In this document: piece after piece, positions 16,042-24,596 of the stretch | Numbering within the stretch: position 1 is the first letter of the stretch | Layout of the letters: every line of letters starts with the position of its first letter | Assembly: GCA_030149325.1 (NCBI GenBank) | Contig: JASBRS010000006.1 | Span: 1 to 45,137 of the forward strand | Length of the DNA stretch: 45,137 nucleotides | DNA from: Deinococci bacterium | GTDB taxonomy: Bacteria; Deinococcota; Deinococci; Deinococcales; Trueperaceae | Direction: 5' to 3' | The notes under the pieces: generated by a model | Seen by the model: only the letters and a program-made list of their open reading frames with translations | The model's database searches: none | What the model was told of the DNA's origin: nothing | Position numbers and translations under genes: made by a program

Positions 16042-17181
16042 ATGGGCCCCCTGGCGATCGCGGCGACGGTGGCGCTGGGCCTCGTGGCGGTCGTCGTGCT
16101 GGTCCTGGCGTGGCGGGGCTCGAGCGTGCTGCTGGTGCCGCGCCCCTACGCCCTGATGCCCGAGTTCGAGGTGCTGGACTACCGAGACGGGCGCGTCACC
16201 CTTCCCGCGCCGCCCAACGGTCACCAGTTCGCCGACACCCGCAAGTCCGGCACCTTCGGCCTCGTCTGGGAGGGCGGGCACGGGGTGTTGGGTCCCGTCG
16301 CGGCCGACGACGGCACGCGCCTGGTGCGCCCGCTCGACGTTACCGCGGGCGTGCCGCCGCGTGCGGGCAGCGCCGCCCGCCTCGACACCTTCGTCCACCG
16401 CCGCGACCCCCTCCAGGACCGCGGCCTGCCCTTCGAAGAGGTGACGGTCGAGGGCGAGGTCGGGCCGCTGTCGGGGTGGTGGCTGCCCGGCCCGGGGGGA
16501 CCTGCGGTCCTGGTGCTGCACGGGCGGCGGCGCGGCGAGCGCTCGGAGGCGTTGCGGGCGCTGCCGGCCCTGGCCGCCGAGGGGCGGCCGGTGCTGGTGC
16601 TCGCCTACCGCAACCACCGCGACGCACCCGCGAGCCCCGACGGGCTCTACCGCTACGGCCGCGACGAGGCCGCCGACGCTCTGGCCGGAGTGCGCTTCCT
16701 GGCGGGGAGGGGCGCGTCGCGGGTGGTGCTGGTCGGTCTCTCGATGGGCGGGGCCACCGCCCTGGAGGCCGCCAAGCGCTGGCCCGAGGACGGCCCCGCC
16801 CTGGCGGGCCTGATCCTCGACGCGCCGCTGGTCGATCCGGCGGCCGCGGTGGTGCAGCGCCTGCGACGCAGCGGCGTGCCGCTGGCGGCGGCGTGGGCGC
16901 GCCTGGTGCTGGGCGTGGCGGCGTGGCGCGCCGGCGTGCGCTGGGGCGACCTGGACCAGCGCCGCAGCGCCGCCGGCGTGGAGGTGCCGGTGCTGCTGGT
17001 GACGGGCGTGCAGGACGGCACCGTCCCGGTCGCGACGGTCGACGCCTTCGCCGAGCGGCTGGCGGGCCCTACCGACTACCGGCGCGTCGAGGGCGCCGAC
17101 CACCTCGAGGCCTGGAACCTCGACCCCGCCGCCTACGAGGGGTGGCTGCGCGACTTCCTGGCCGAGCTGGCCGACGGCTAG
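16042..17181 (+). CDS. Membrane-anchored alpha/beta hydrolase
   Basis: 379 residues. An N-terminal hydrophobic helix (residues 3-24) would anchor it in the membrane, followed by an uncharacterised N-terminal region (30-135) and an alpha/beta-hydrolase domain. Ser234 in GLSMGG is the nucleophile, Asp325 in TGVQDGTVP and His354 in EGADHLEAW complete the triad. The order resembles bacterial BEM46/YtmA-like serine hydrolases; the substrate is unknown. It lies 24 nt after purA and is probably co-transcribed, with no obvious functional link. It converges on gltA with only 4 nt between the stop codons. Confidence 0.82.
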   Translation: MGPLAIAATVALGLVAVVVLVLAWRGSSVLLVPRPYALMPEFEVLDYRDGRVTLPAPPNGHQFADTRKSGTFGLVWEGGHGVLGPVAADDGTRLVRPLDVTAGVPPRAGSAARLDTFVHRRDPLQDRGLPFEEVTVEGEVGPLSGWWLPGPGGPAVLVLHGRRRGERSEALRALPALAAEGRPVLVLAYRNHRDAPASPDGLYRYGRDEAADALAGVRFLAGRGASRVVLVGLSMGGATALEAAKRWPEDGPALAGLILDAPLVDPAAAVVQRLRRSGVPLAAAWARLVLGVAAWRAGVRWGDLDQRRSAAGVEVPVLLVTGVQDGTVPVATVDAFAERLAGPTDYRRVEGADHLEAWNLDPAAYEGWLRDFLAELADG

Positions 17182-17193
17182 CGCGTCAGCGCT
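17180..17193. terminator. Compact hairpin over the stop codons of the hydrolase and gltA
   Basis: AGCGC (17180-17184) and GCGCT (17189-17193) with a 4-nt loop; the first arm takes in the end of the hydrolase TAG and the loop holds part of the gltA stop. Only 5 bp, so weak. Confidence 0.3.
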
Positions 17194-18328
17194 GTTCGAT
17201 GGGGCGGAAGGTCCGCCCGAGCGGCCCGTCGTAGGTCAGGCGGGGGCGCATGATGCGGTTGTTGGCGTACTGCTCGTAGAGGTGGGCCATCCAGCCGCTG
17301 ATGCGCGACACCGCGAAGATCGGCGTGTACATGTCGCGCGGGAGGCCCAGCATGCGGTAGACCGACGCCGAGAAGAAGTCGACGTTGGGCTTGACCTGCT
17401 TGCCGCGCTTGGCCATCTCGCGGTCCATGACGCGTTCCATCTCCAGGCTCATCTCGAACCACTTGCTGTCGCCCGATTCCTCCGCCAGGTGCTTGGCGAC
17501 GTCCTTGAGGATGAGCGCGCGCGGGTCGACGACCTTGTACACGCGGTGGCCGAAGCCCATGACGCGGCCGTTGGGGCGCGCCAGCGTGTCCACCACGTAG
17601 CCATCGACGGCCTCGACGCTGCCGATCTCCTCGAGCGCCTGCATCACCCCGATGTTGGCGCCCCCGTGCAGCGGGCCCTTGAGCGCCGCCACCGCCGCCG
17701 TGATGGCGGAGTAGACGTCGGTCAGGGTCGACGCCGTGGCGCGCCCCACGAAGGCGCTGGCGTTGGAGCCGTGCTCGGCGTGCAGCACCAGCGCCACGTC
17801 CATCACGCGGGTGGCCGCCGGGGTGGGCGGCTCGCCGTTGAGCATGTACAGGAAGTTGGCGGCCACCGACAGCTCGGGATCGGGGGCGATGACGTCCTTG
17901 CCGTCGCGGATGCGCGCGTACGCGGCCGTGAAGGTGGCGAACTGCGCCAGCAGCTTGAGCCCGATGCGGTGCACGTTGGCGTCGTCCACCCCCTCGGCCT
18001 CGGGATCGAGGGCGCCGAGCAGCGACACCGCGGTGCGGATGGCGTGCATGGGGTGGGTGGCCGCCGGCATGCTCCGGAACGCCTCGAACACCGGCTCCGG
18101 CACCGTGAAGTTGGGCGCCAGCTCGGCATGGAAGGCGTCGAGCTGGGCGCGGTCCGGCAGGTCGTCGTGCCACAGCAAGTAGGCGACCTCTTCGAAGCTG
18201 GCCTTGTCGGCGAGCTCGCGGATGTCGTAGCCGCGGTAGATGAGCTCACCACGCTGACCGTCGATACGGCTGATGGTGGTGGTGTCGATGTGGACGCCCT
18301 CTAGGCCGCGGTAGATCGTCTGTTCCAT
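17186..18328 (-). CDS. gltA: Citrate synthase (type II-like, short form)
   Basis: Condenses oxaloacetate and acetyl-CoA at the entry of the TCA cycle. 380 residues, the compact form common in Gram-positives and thermophiles. Catalytic residues are His221 (GPLHGGAN), His261 (GFGHRVYK) and Asp317 (VDFFSASVY). The ATG at 18328 is chosen because GGAGG (18337-18333) precedes it and the protein begins with the family-like IYRGLEGVHIDTTTIS; an in-frame ATG farther upstream reads through a strong leader hairpin. A methylcitrate synthase cannot be excluded from sequence alone, but no prp gene is near. Confidence 0.94.
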   Translation of the reverse strand: MEQTIYRGLEGVHIDTTTISRIDGQRGELIYRGYDIRELADKASFEEVAYLLWHDDLPDRAQLDAFHAELAPNFTVPEPVFEAFRSMPAATHPMHAIRTAVSLLGALDPEAEGVDDANVHRIGLKLLAQFATFTAAYARIRDGKDVIAPDPELSVAANFLYMLNGEPPTPAATRVMDVALVLHAEHGSNASAFVGRATASTLTDVYSAITAAVAALKGPLHGGANIGVMQALEEIGSVEAVDGYVVDTLARPNGRVMGFGHRVYKVVDPRALILKDVAKHLAEESGDSKWFEMSLEMERVMDREMAKRGKQVKPNVDFFSASVYRMLGLPRDMYTPIFAVSRISGWMAHLYEQYANNRIMRPRLTYDGPLGRTFRPIEQR

Positions 18329-18346
18329 CCGTCCTCCGTTGTGCGT

Positions 18347-18373
18347 GCCCACGGACGGAGCCCGTCCGTGGGC
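18347..18373 (-). promoter_or_regulatory. 12-bp perfect hairpin in the gltA leader
   Basis: GCCCACGGACGG and CCGTCCGTGGGC pair perfectly with a 3-nt loop, 9 nt upstream of the GGAGG of gltA. A TAGACT -10-like box lies at 18453-18448 on the same strand, which would give a leader of about 110 nt. Confidence 0.6.
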
Positions 18374-18479
18374 CGATGCTTCGTGCGGCGAACGCGTCTG
18401 GACTCGGGGAGGACCCGGGAGCGGTGGCGTTACGTCGTCGTGCCCGCAGTCTACCAAGCCCTCCGAGGGGCTCCGCGTC

Positions 18480-18512
18480 GGCCGGGACGCCGTCGGGACA
18501 CTTGTCCCGGCC
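18480..18512 (-). terminator. Terminator-like 9-bp stem after the MgtC/DUF4010 gene
   Basis: Perfect arms GGCCGGGAC (18480-18488) and GTCCCGGCC (18504-18512), with a smaller alternative stem CGGGACA/TGTCCCG inside. It begins on the base after the stop codon. No T-run. Confidence 0.5.
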
Positions 18513-19763
18513 TCAGGGCATCGGCAGCAGCCAGGCTGCCGCGATGCAGCCGACGGCCGCCAGCAGCAGCGTGACGAGCACCGAGCGCCCGAAGCGGCGG
18601 GCGCCGATGGTGACGGCCAGCCCCGCCTTGAACAGGCTGTTGGTCGCTGCGGCGATGGCCAGGCTGCGGGCGGCCACGTGCACGTCGAGCCCGGAGCCCA
18701 CCTGATGGATCAGGGTCAGGGTGATGGCGTCGAGCTGGGTGACGCCCGCCAGGGCGCTGGCGAGGTAGAGCCCGCCGGTGCCCAGGTAGACCTGGGCGGC
18801 CTTCGCCGCCAGCAGGATGATGGAGAACAGCAACGCGAACTGCAGCGCCGTACGCAGCTCGAAGGGGTTGGTGACGCGTGCACCCTCGATCTGGTCGCGG
18901 TTGCGTTCGCGCAGGACCGTCAGGCCGCCGATGGTGGTGATGACGAACAGCACCCCCAGCGACAGCAGTGTCGGCGGGATCATCTTGGGCTGGAGCACGC
19001 CCAGCAGGACCCACAGGCGCGGCACCATCACGGCCGAGGCGGCCAGCGCCCCGATGGCGTAGACGATCGAGAGCGTGGGCTGCTTCTTGCTGCGTTCGCT
19101 GAAGCTCATCGTCACCGCCGTGCTCGACGCCAGCCCGCCCAGCAGACCGCTCCAACCGATGCCGCGGGTGACGCCGATGAGCTTGGAGGCGACGTAGCCG
19201 ACGAACGACAGCCCCGAGATGAGCACCACCAGGATCCAGATGGTGTGCGGGTTCCACACCCCCCACGGTCCGAAGGTCTCGTTCGGCACCAGCGGCAGCA
19301 CCACCAGCGAGACGACGGCGAACTGCACCACCGCGAAGAGGTCCTCCCGCGACAGGCCGCCGGCCAGCCGGCGCAGCTCGGTGCGCATCGACAGCATGCC
19401 GGTGGTCAGGACCGACCCGGCGAGGGCGGGCACGAACTCGCCGTAGCCGGCCAGGACGCCCAGACCGTAGGCGACCAGCACGGCCACCTGCGTGGTGCCC
19501 CCGACCTTGACACCCACCGTCTCACGCCAGTACGCCAGCGCGATCAGGACGGCCATCGGCAGGAAGCTGCCCACCAGCACCCAGGGGCTGACCGCCTGCG
19601 TGAGGGCGCCCACCACGGCGCCGAACAGCGCGATGAGGGGGAAGGTGCGGATGCCGGCGAAGATCGAGCCCTGCGTCTCGCGCTTGCGTTCGCGCTCGAG
19701 CCCGATCAGGAACCCCAACAGCACCGCCACCAGGAAGGAGAGGATGACGTGCGTCGAATCCAC
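18513..19763 (-). CDS. MgtC/SapB-type and DUF4010 polytopic membrane protein
   Basis: 416 residues with roughly 11-12 hydrophobic segments. The N-terminal part (about 5-135) matches the MgtC/SapB type (LLGFLIGLERERKRETQG and AGIRTFPLIALFGAVVGAL); the rest (about 160-410) resembles DUF4010, as in archaeal and bacterial two-part proteins. The function is unsettled; MgtC relatives act in Mg2+ limitation and membrane potential. The GTG at 19763 has a TACAAT box 8 nt upstream. Confidence 0.85.
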   Translation of the reverse strand: MDSTHVILSFLVAVLLGFLIGLERERKRETQGSIFAGIRTFPLIALFGAVVGALTQAVSPWVLVGSFLPMAVLIALAYWRETVGVKVGGTTQVAVLVAYGLGVLAGYGEFVPALAGSVLTTGMLSMRTELRRLAGGLSREDLFAVVQFAVVSLVVLPLVPNETFGPWGVWNPHTIWILVVLISGLSFVGYVASKLIGVTRGIGWSGLLGGLASSTAVTMSFSERSKKQPTLSIVYAIGALAASAVMVPRLWVLLGVLQPKMIPPTLLSLGVLFVITTIGGLTVLRERNRDQIEGARVTNPFELRTALQFALLFSIILLAAKAAQVYLGTGGLYLASALAGVTQLDAITLTLIHQVGSGLDVHVAARSLAIAAATNSLFKAGLAVTIGARRFGRSVLVTLLLAAVGCIAAAWLLPMP

Positions 19764-19771
19764 GATTCTGC

Positions 19772-19777
19772 ATTGTA
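19772..19777 (-). promoter_or_regulatory. Leaderless promoter -10 (TACAAT) for the MgtC/DUF4010 gene
   Basis: TACAAT on the minus strand with 8 nt to the GTG at 19763, in the short gap after the HRDC-protein gene. Confidence 0.45.
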
Positions 19778-19805
19778 TGCCGTGACCGACACCGGGTCGG
19801 CCGGG

Positions 19806-20630
19806 CTAGCCCTGCGCCGCCCCTTGGCCGGAACCCGCGCCGGCGCCGCCGGAGACGAGGTCGAGCACGGCGGAGCCGTAGCGCTCGAGCTTGACGGGGC
19901 CGATGCCGCGCACCTTCGCCAGGGCCTCGAGGTCGGCGGGCCGCAGCTCGGCGATGGCGTCGAGGGTGGCGTCGCTCAGCACCTGGGCGGGGCGCCGCCC
20001 CTCGGCGTGGGCCGTGCGATCCCGCCAGTCGGCCAGGGCGGTGCGCAGGTCGGGGGGCGGGCCGGAAGCGCCGTCGGCGGCGGGGGCCACCGGCTCGCTC
20101 GGGGCGGGGGTCGCGCCGGACGGCGCGCGCTCGGGCGCCCCGAGGGCGTCGGCCGGTGCGGCTGGCGTAGCTCCCGGTCCGGGCGCCGCCACCTCGACGC
20201 CGCCGCGGCCCAGCGTGATCAAGGCCACGCCGGCGGCGATCAGCACCAGGGCGAACGTCCAGGACGTCAGGATCCCGCTCTCCATCAGGCCCACGACCAC
20301 GCCCAGGGCGATCACCCCCAGGCCGACCGTGCGGGGCCAGCGGTTGGGGCGCGGGGCGGCCAGGTCGACGGCGGCGAAGCCGGCGCCGAGGCTCACCAGG
20401 AAGCTTCCGGGCCAGTGCCAGCTGCCTTCCAGCAGGATGCCCACCGCGACGCCCATCAGTACGGAGCCCAGGACGAGGAAGGCGTAGAGGCGCTGGCGAC
20501 GGTACGCCAGCAGGAAGGCGGCGGCCACCAGGCCGACCCACAGCCAGCCGGCGTCCCCGGTCAGGCGCGACAGCAGGGCGACGGTGCCGATGGCGATGAG
20601 GGCGTAGGCGACGAGGCGCGTGTTGGTCAT
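19806..20630 (-). CDS. Polytopic membrane protein with C-terminal HRDC domain
   Basis: 274 residues in three parts: about six transmembrane segments (5-21, 29-43, 47-67, 75-91, 101-117, 122-140), a Pro/Ala-rich linker (145-193), and an HRDC domain (about 195-260, including LADWRDRTAHAEGRRPAQVLSD, LEALAKVRGIGPVKLERYG). HRDC is normally the accessory nucleic-acid-binding domain of RecQ helicases and RNase D, both soluble. The membrane half vaguely resembles LiaF/DUF5668-type repeats. The ATG at 20630 has GAGGGGAG about 10 nt upstream, and a TACACT box at 20688-20683 may be its -10. Function unknown. Confidence 0.78.
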   Translation of the reverse strand: MTNTRLVAYALIAIGTVALLSRLTGDAGWLWVGLVAAAFLLAYRRQRLYAFLVLGSVLMGVAVGILLEGSWHWPGSFLVSLGAGFAAVDLAAPRPNRWPRTVGLGVIALGVVVGLMESGILTSWTFALVLIAAGVALITLGRGGVEVAAPGPGATPAAPADALGAPERAPSGATPAPSEPVAPAADGASGPPPDLRTALADWRDRTAHAEGRRPAQVLSDATLDAIAELRPADLEALAKVRGIGPVKLERYGSAVLDLVSGGAGAGSGQGAAQG

Positions 20631-20776
20631 GCCGGGCTGCTCCCCTCGGTGAGACGACGTGTCCTGGCGTGGGCCCAGGACCAGTGTAGCGTGGCGCCCC
20701 TACCCGACGGCGGGCGCCCGCACCGCCGTTGTCGGAGCCTATGGGATGCACTACAGCCCCCCGCGAGACCGGGTGG

Positions 20777-22105
<1,329 letters not shown>

Positions 22106-22132
22106 GCTCCGCGGCGCCCGCGGAGGCGGCGC

Positions 22133-23110
22133 ATGACCGTCCAGACGATGGTGCAGACCATCGCCCGCACGCTCGACCAGGAGATGGCCCGCGACGAGCG
22201 CGTGGTGGTGCTGGGGCAGGACGTCGGCAAGCGCGGCGGCGTGTTCCTGGCCACCGAGAAGCTGTTCGACACCTACGGGCCCGACCGCGTCATCGATTCG
22301 CCGCTCTCCGAGGCGGCCATCATCGGCGCGGCGCTGGGCATGGCGGTCCACGGCCTCAGGCCGGTCGCCGAGATCCAGTTCTCCGACTACGTGTTCCCCG
22401 GGTTCGACCAGTTGGTCTCCCAGGTCGCCAAGTTGCGCTACCGGTCGGGAGGTCAGTTCGAGGCGCCGCTGGTGGTGCGGATGCCTGCGGGCGGCGGCGT
22501 GAAGGGCGGGCACCACCACTCGCAGTCGCCGGAGGCGCACTTCGTGCACACCGCGGGGCTCAAGGTGGTCTACCCCTCGACCCCCAGCGACACCCGCGGG
22601 CTGCTGCGCACGGCCATCCGCGACGACGACCCGGTGGTGTTCATGGAGCCGAAGCGGCTCTACCGAGCCGTCAAGGAGGACGTCCCCGACGACCCCGAGT
22701 TCGCGCTGCCGTACGCCCAGGCAGCGGTCCGGCGCGAGGGGGACGACGTGGTGCTGATCTCCTACGGCGCCAGCATGGCGGAGACCCTCAAGGCCGGCGA
22801 CGCGCTGGCCGAGCAGGGGGTGTCGGCGCACGTCCTCGACCTTCGGAGCCTGATGCCGTGGGACACCACGGCGGTGCTGGAGGCCGTCGCCCGGATCGGG
22901 CGGGTGGTCCTGGTCAGCGAGGCGCCGCGGACCGGGGGCTTCGTCAGCGAGATCGCGGCGACCATCGCCGAGGAGGCGCTCGATCAGCTGCTGGCGCCGC
23001 CGGTGCGCGTCACCGGCTTCGACACGCCCTACCCGTACGCTCAGGACCGGGAGTACCTGCCCGGGCCGAACCGCATCCTGAAGGCCGTCAAGCGGGTGCT
23101 CGAGTACTGA
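22133..23110 (+). CDS. 2-oxoacid dehydrogenase E1 component, beta subunit
   Basis: 325 residues, the usual E1beta length. Transketolase-like pyrimidine-binding domain with [14 protein letters not shown] near residue 29 and the conserved [13 protein letters not shown] followed by [10 protein letters not shown]; the C-terminal transketolase domain ends in the family [17 protein letters not shown]. The ATG is 27 nt after the E1alpha stop with GGAGGCG just upstream. It forms the heterotetramer with E1alpha. Confidence 0.94.
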   Translation: MTVQTMVQTIARTLDQEMARDERVVVLGQDVGKRGGVFLATEKLFDTYGPDRVIDSPLSEAAIIGAALGMAVHGLRPVAEIQFSDYVFPGFDQLVSQVAKLRYRSGGQFEAPLVVRMPAGGGVKGGHHHSQSPEAHFVHTAGLKVVYPSTPSDTRGLLRTAIRDDDPVVFMEPKRLYRAVKEDVPDDPEFALPYAQAAVRREGDDVVLISYGASMAETLKAGDALAEQGVSAHVLDLRSLMPWDTTAVLEAVARIGRVVLVSEAPRTGGFVSEIAATIAEEALDQLLAPPVRVTGFDTPYPYAQDREYLPGPNRILKAVKRVLEY

Positions 23111-23167
23111 CGACGGCGACCCGGCCGCTGGGCCCAGGCCGTCGTCGCGCGGCCACGAGGAGAGTGC

Positions 23168-24514
23168 ATGGCGAGAGAGTTCCGACTACCCGAGCTGGCA
23201 GAGTCGGTGGTGGAGGGTGAGATCGTCCGGTGGCTGGTGGCCGAGGGCGACCACGTCGAGCAGGATCAGCCCGTCGTCGAGGTGATGACGGACAAGGTCA
23301 CGGTGGAGCTCCCCAGCCCCTACGCCGGGGTGCTGCAGAAGCAGCTCGTGGCCGAGGGCGCGGTGGTGCCCGTTCACGAGCCGATCGCGCTGTTCGCCGA
23401 CGCCGGCGACGCCGCGGCGGCTCCCGAGCCCAGCCTGCAGGCCGCCGAGGAGCGCTCCATCGTGGAGCCCGGCGGTGCGGTCGAGGAGGACGACGGCGCC
23501 AGCCTCAGCCTCTTCACCCCGAGCCCCGAGGCCGAGACGGGCGTGACCGTTCAGGTGCGCGCTGCGCCGGCTCCGGCCGCGGCGGCCCCTCCGGCGGCCC
23601 GCGGACCCTACGGCCGGGTGCTGGCCGTACCTGCCGCCCGCCGGCTGGCCCGCGAGCTCGCGGTCGACATCGAGCAGGTGGCCGGCAGCGGCCCCAACGG
23701 TCGCATCCGCGTCGACGACGTGCGGGCGCACGCCCAGGCGGCGTCCGCGCCGTCGGCCCCGACGGCCTCGCGGCCGCCCGCGCGCTACCTCACGCCCGAG
23801 GGCTACGCCGAGCTGGAGGAACGCATCCCGCTGCGCGGCATGCGGCGCGCCATCTCCAACCAGATGCTGGCGTCGCACCTGCAGACGGTGCGGACGCTGC
23901 ACGTCGACGAGGCCGACGTCAGTGCGCTGGTGGCGCTGCGCAAGCGCCTGAAGCCGATCGCCGAGGCGCGCGGGGTCAAGCTGTCGTACCTGCCGTTCAT
24001 CATGAAGGCGGTGGCGGCGGGGCTCGAGGCCTTCCCTCAGCTCAACGCCAGCCTCGACGAGGAGAAGGGCGAGATCGTCCGCAAGCACTACGTCAACCTG
24101 GGCATGGCGGTGGCGACCGAGGCCGGACTCACCGTCCCGGTGGTGAAGGACGTCCCGGGGCGCACCATCCTGGAGCTCGCCGAGGAGGTGAACCGGCTGG
24201 CGGCGGCCGCCCGCGACGGCAAGCTCACGCCCGACGACGTGCGCGGCGGGACCTTCTCGATCACCAACATCGGCAGCCTGGGCGGGCTCTTCAGCTTCCC
24301 CATCATCAACGTGCCCGAGGCCGCCATCCTGGGCGTGCACTCCATCAAGCGCCGCCCGGTGGTGCTGGACGACGACAGCATCGTGGCGCGCGACATGCTC
24401 TACCTGAGCCTGTCGTTCGACCACCGCCTGGTCGACGGCGCCGAGGGCGCGCTCTTCACGGGCCGCGTCATCGAGTTGCTGGAGACCCCCGAAGCGATGA
24501 TGCTCGACCTGTAG
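23168..24514 (+). CDS. Dihydrolipoamide acyltransferase (E2) of the 2-oxoacid dehydrogenase complex
   Basis: Core enzyme that moves the acyl group from lipoate to CoA. 448 residues: one lipoyl domain (1-78) with lipoyl-lysine Lys43 in VMTDKVTVELPS, an acidic/Ala-Pro linker, a peripheral subunit-binding domain (about 155-190, AVPAARRLARELAVDI...GSGPNGRI), a second linker, and the catalytic domain (about 215-448) with active-site His419 and Asp423 in SFDHRLVDG. ATG 23168 has GAGGAGA upstream. The E3 dihydrolipoamide dehydrogenase is not in the window. A strong hairpin follows. Confidence 0.94.
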   Translation: MAREFRLPELAESVVEGEIVRWLVAEGDHVEQDQPVVEVMTDKVTVELPSPYAGVLQKQLVAEGAVVPVHEPIALFADAGDAAAAPEPSLQAAEERSIVEPGGAVEEDDGASLSLFTPSPEAETGVTVQVRAAPAPAAAAPPAARGPYGRVLAVPAARRLARELAVDIEQVAGSGPNGRIRVDDVRAHAQAASAPSAPTASRPPARYLTPEGYAELEERIPLRGMRRAISNQMLASHLQTVRTLHVDEADVSALVALRKRLKPIAEARGVKLSYLPFIMKAVAAGLEAFPQLNASLDEEKGEIVRKHYVNLGMAVATEAGLTVPVVKDVPGRTILELAEEVNRLAAAARDGKLTPDDVRGGTFSITNIGSLGGLFSFPIINVPEAAILGVHSIKRRPVVLDDDSIVARDMLYLSLSFDHRLVDGAEGALFTGRVIELLETPEAMMLDL

Positions 24515-24541
24515 CGGCAGACAGCTCGTCCCGAGAGACGT

Positions 24542-24572
24542 GGAGGGCGCCCCCGTTGCGGGGGCGCCCTCC
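24542..24572. terminator. 14-bp bidirectional hairpin between convergent E2 and ppdK
   Basis: GGAGGGCGCCCCCG (24542-24555) pairs perfectly with CGGGGGCGCCCTCC (24559-24572) around a 3-nt TTG loop, in the 82-nt gap between the two stop codons. The symmetry suits termination in both directions; there is no T-run. Confidence 0.7.
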
Positions 24573-24596
24573 CACCGTGGACGGTCGGTCCCTCGT

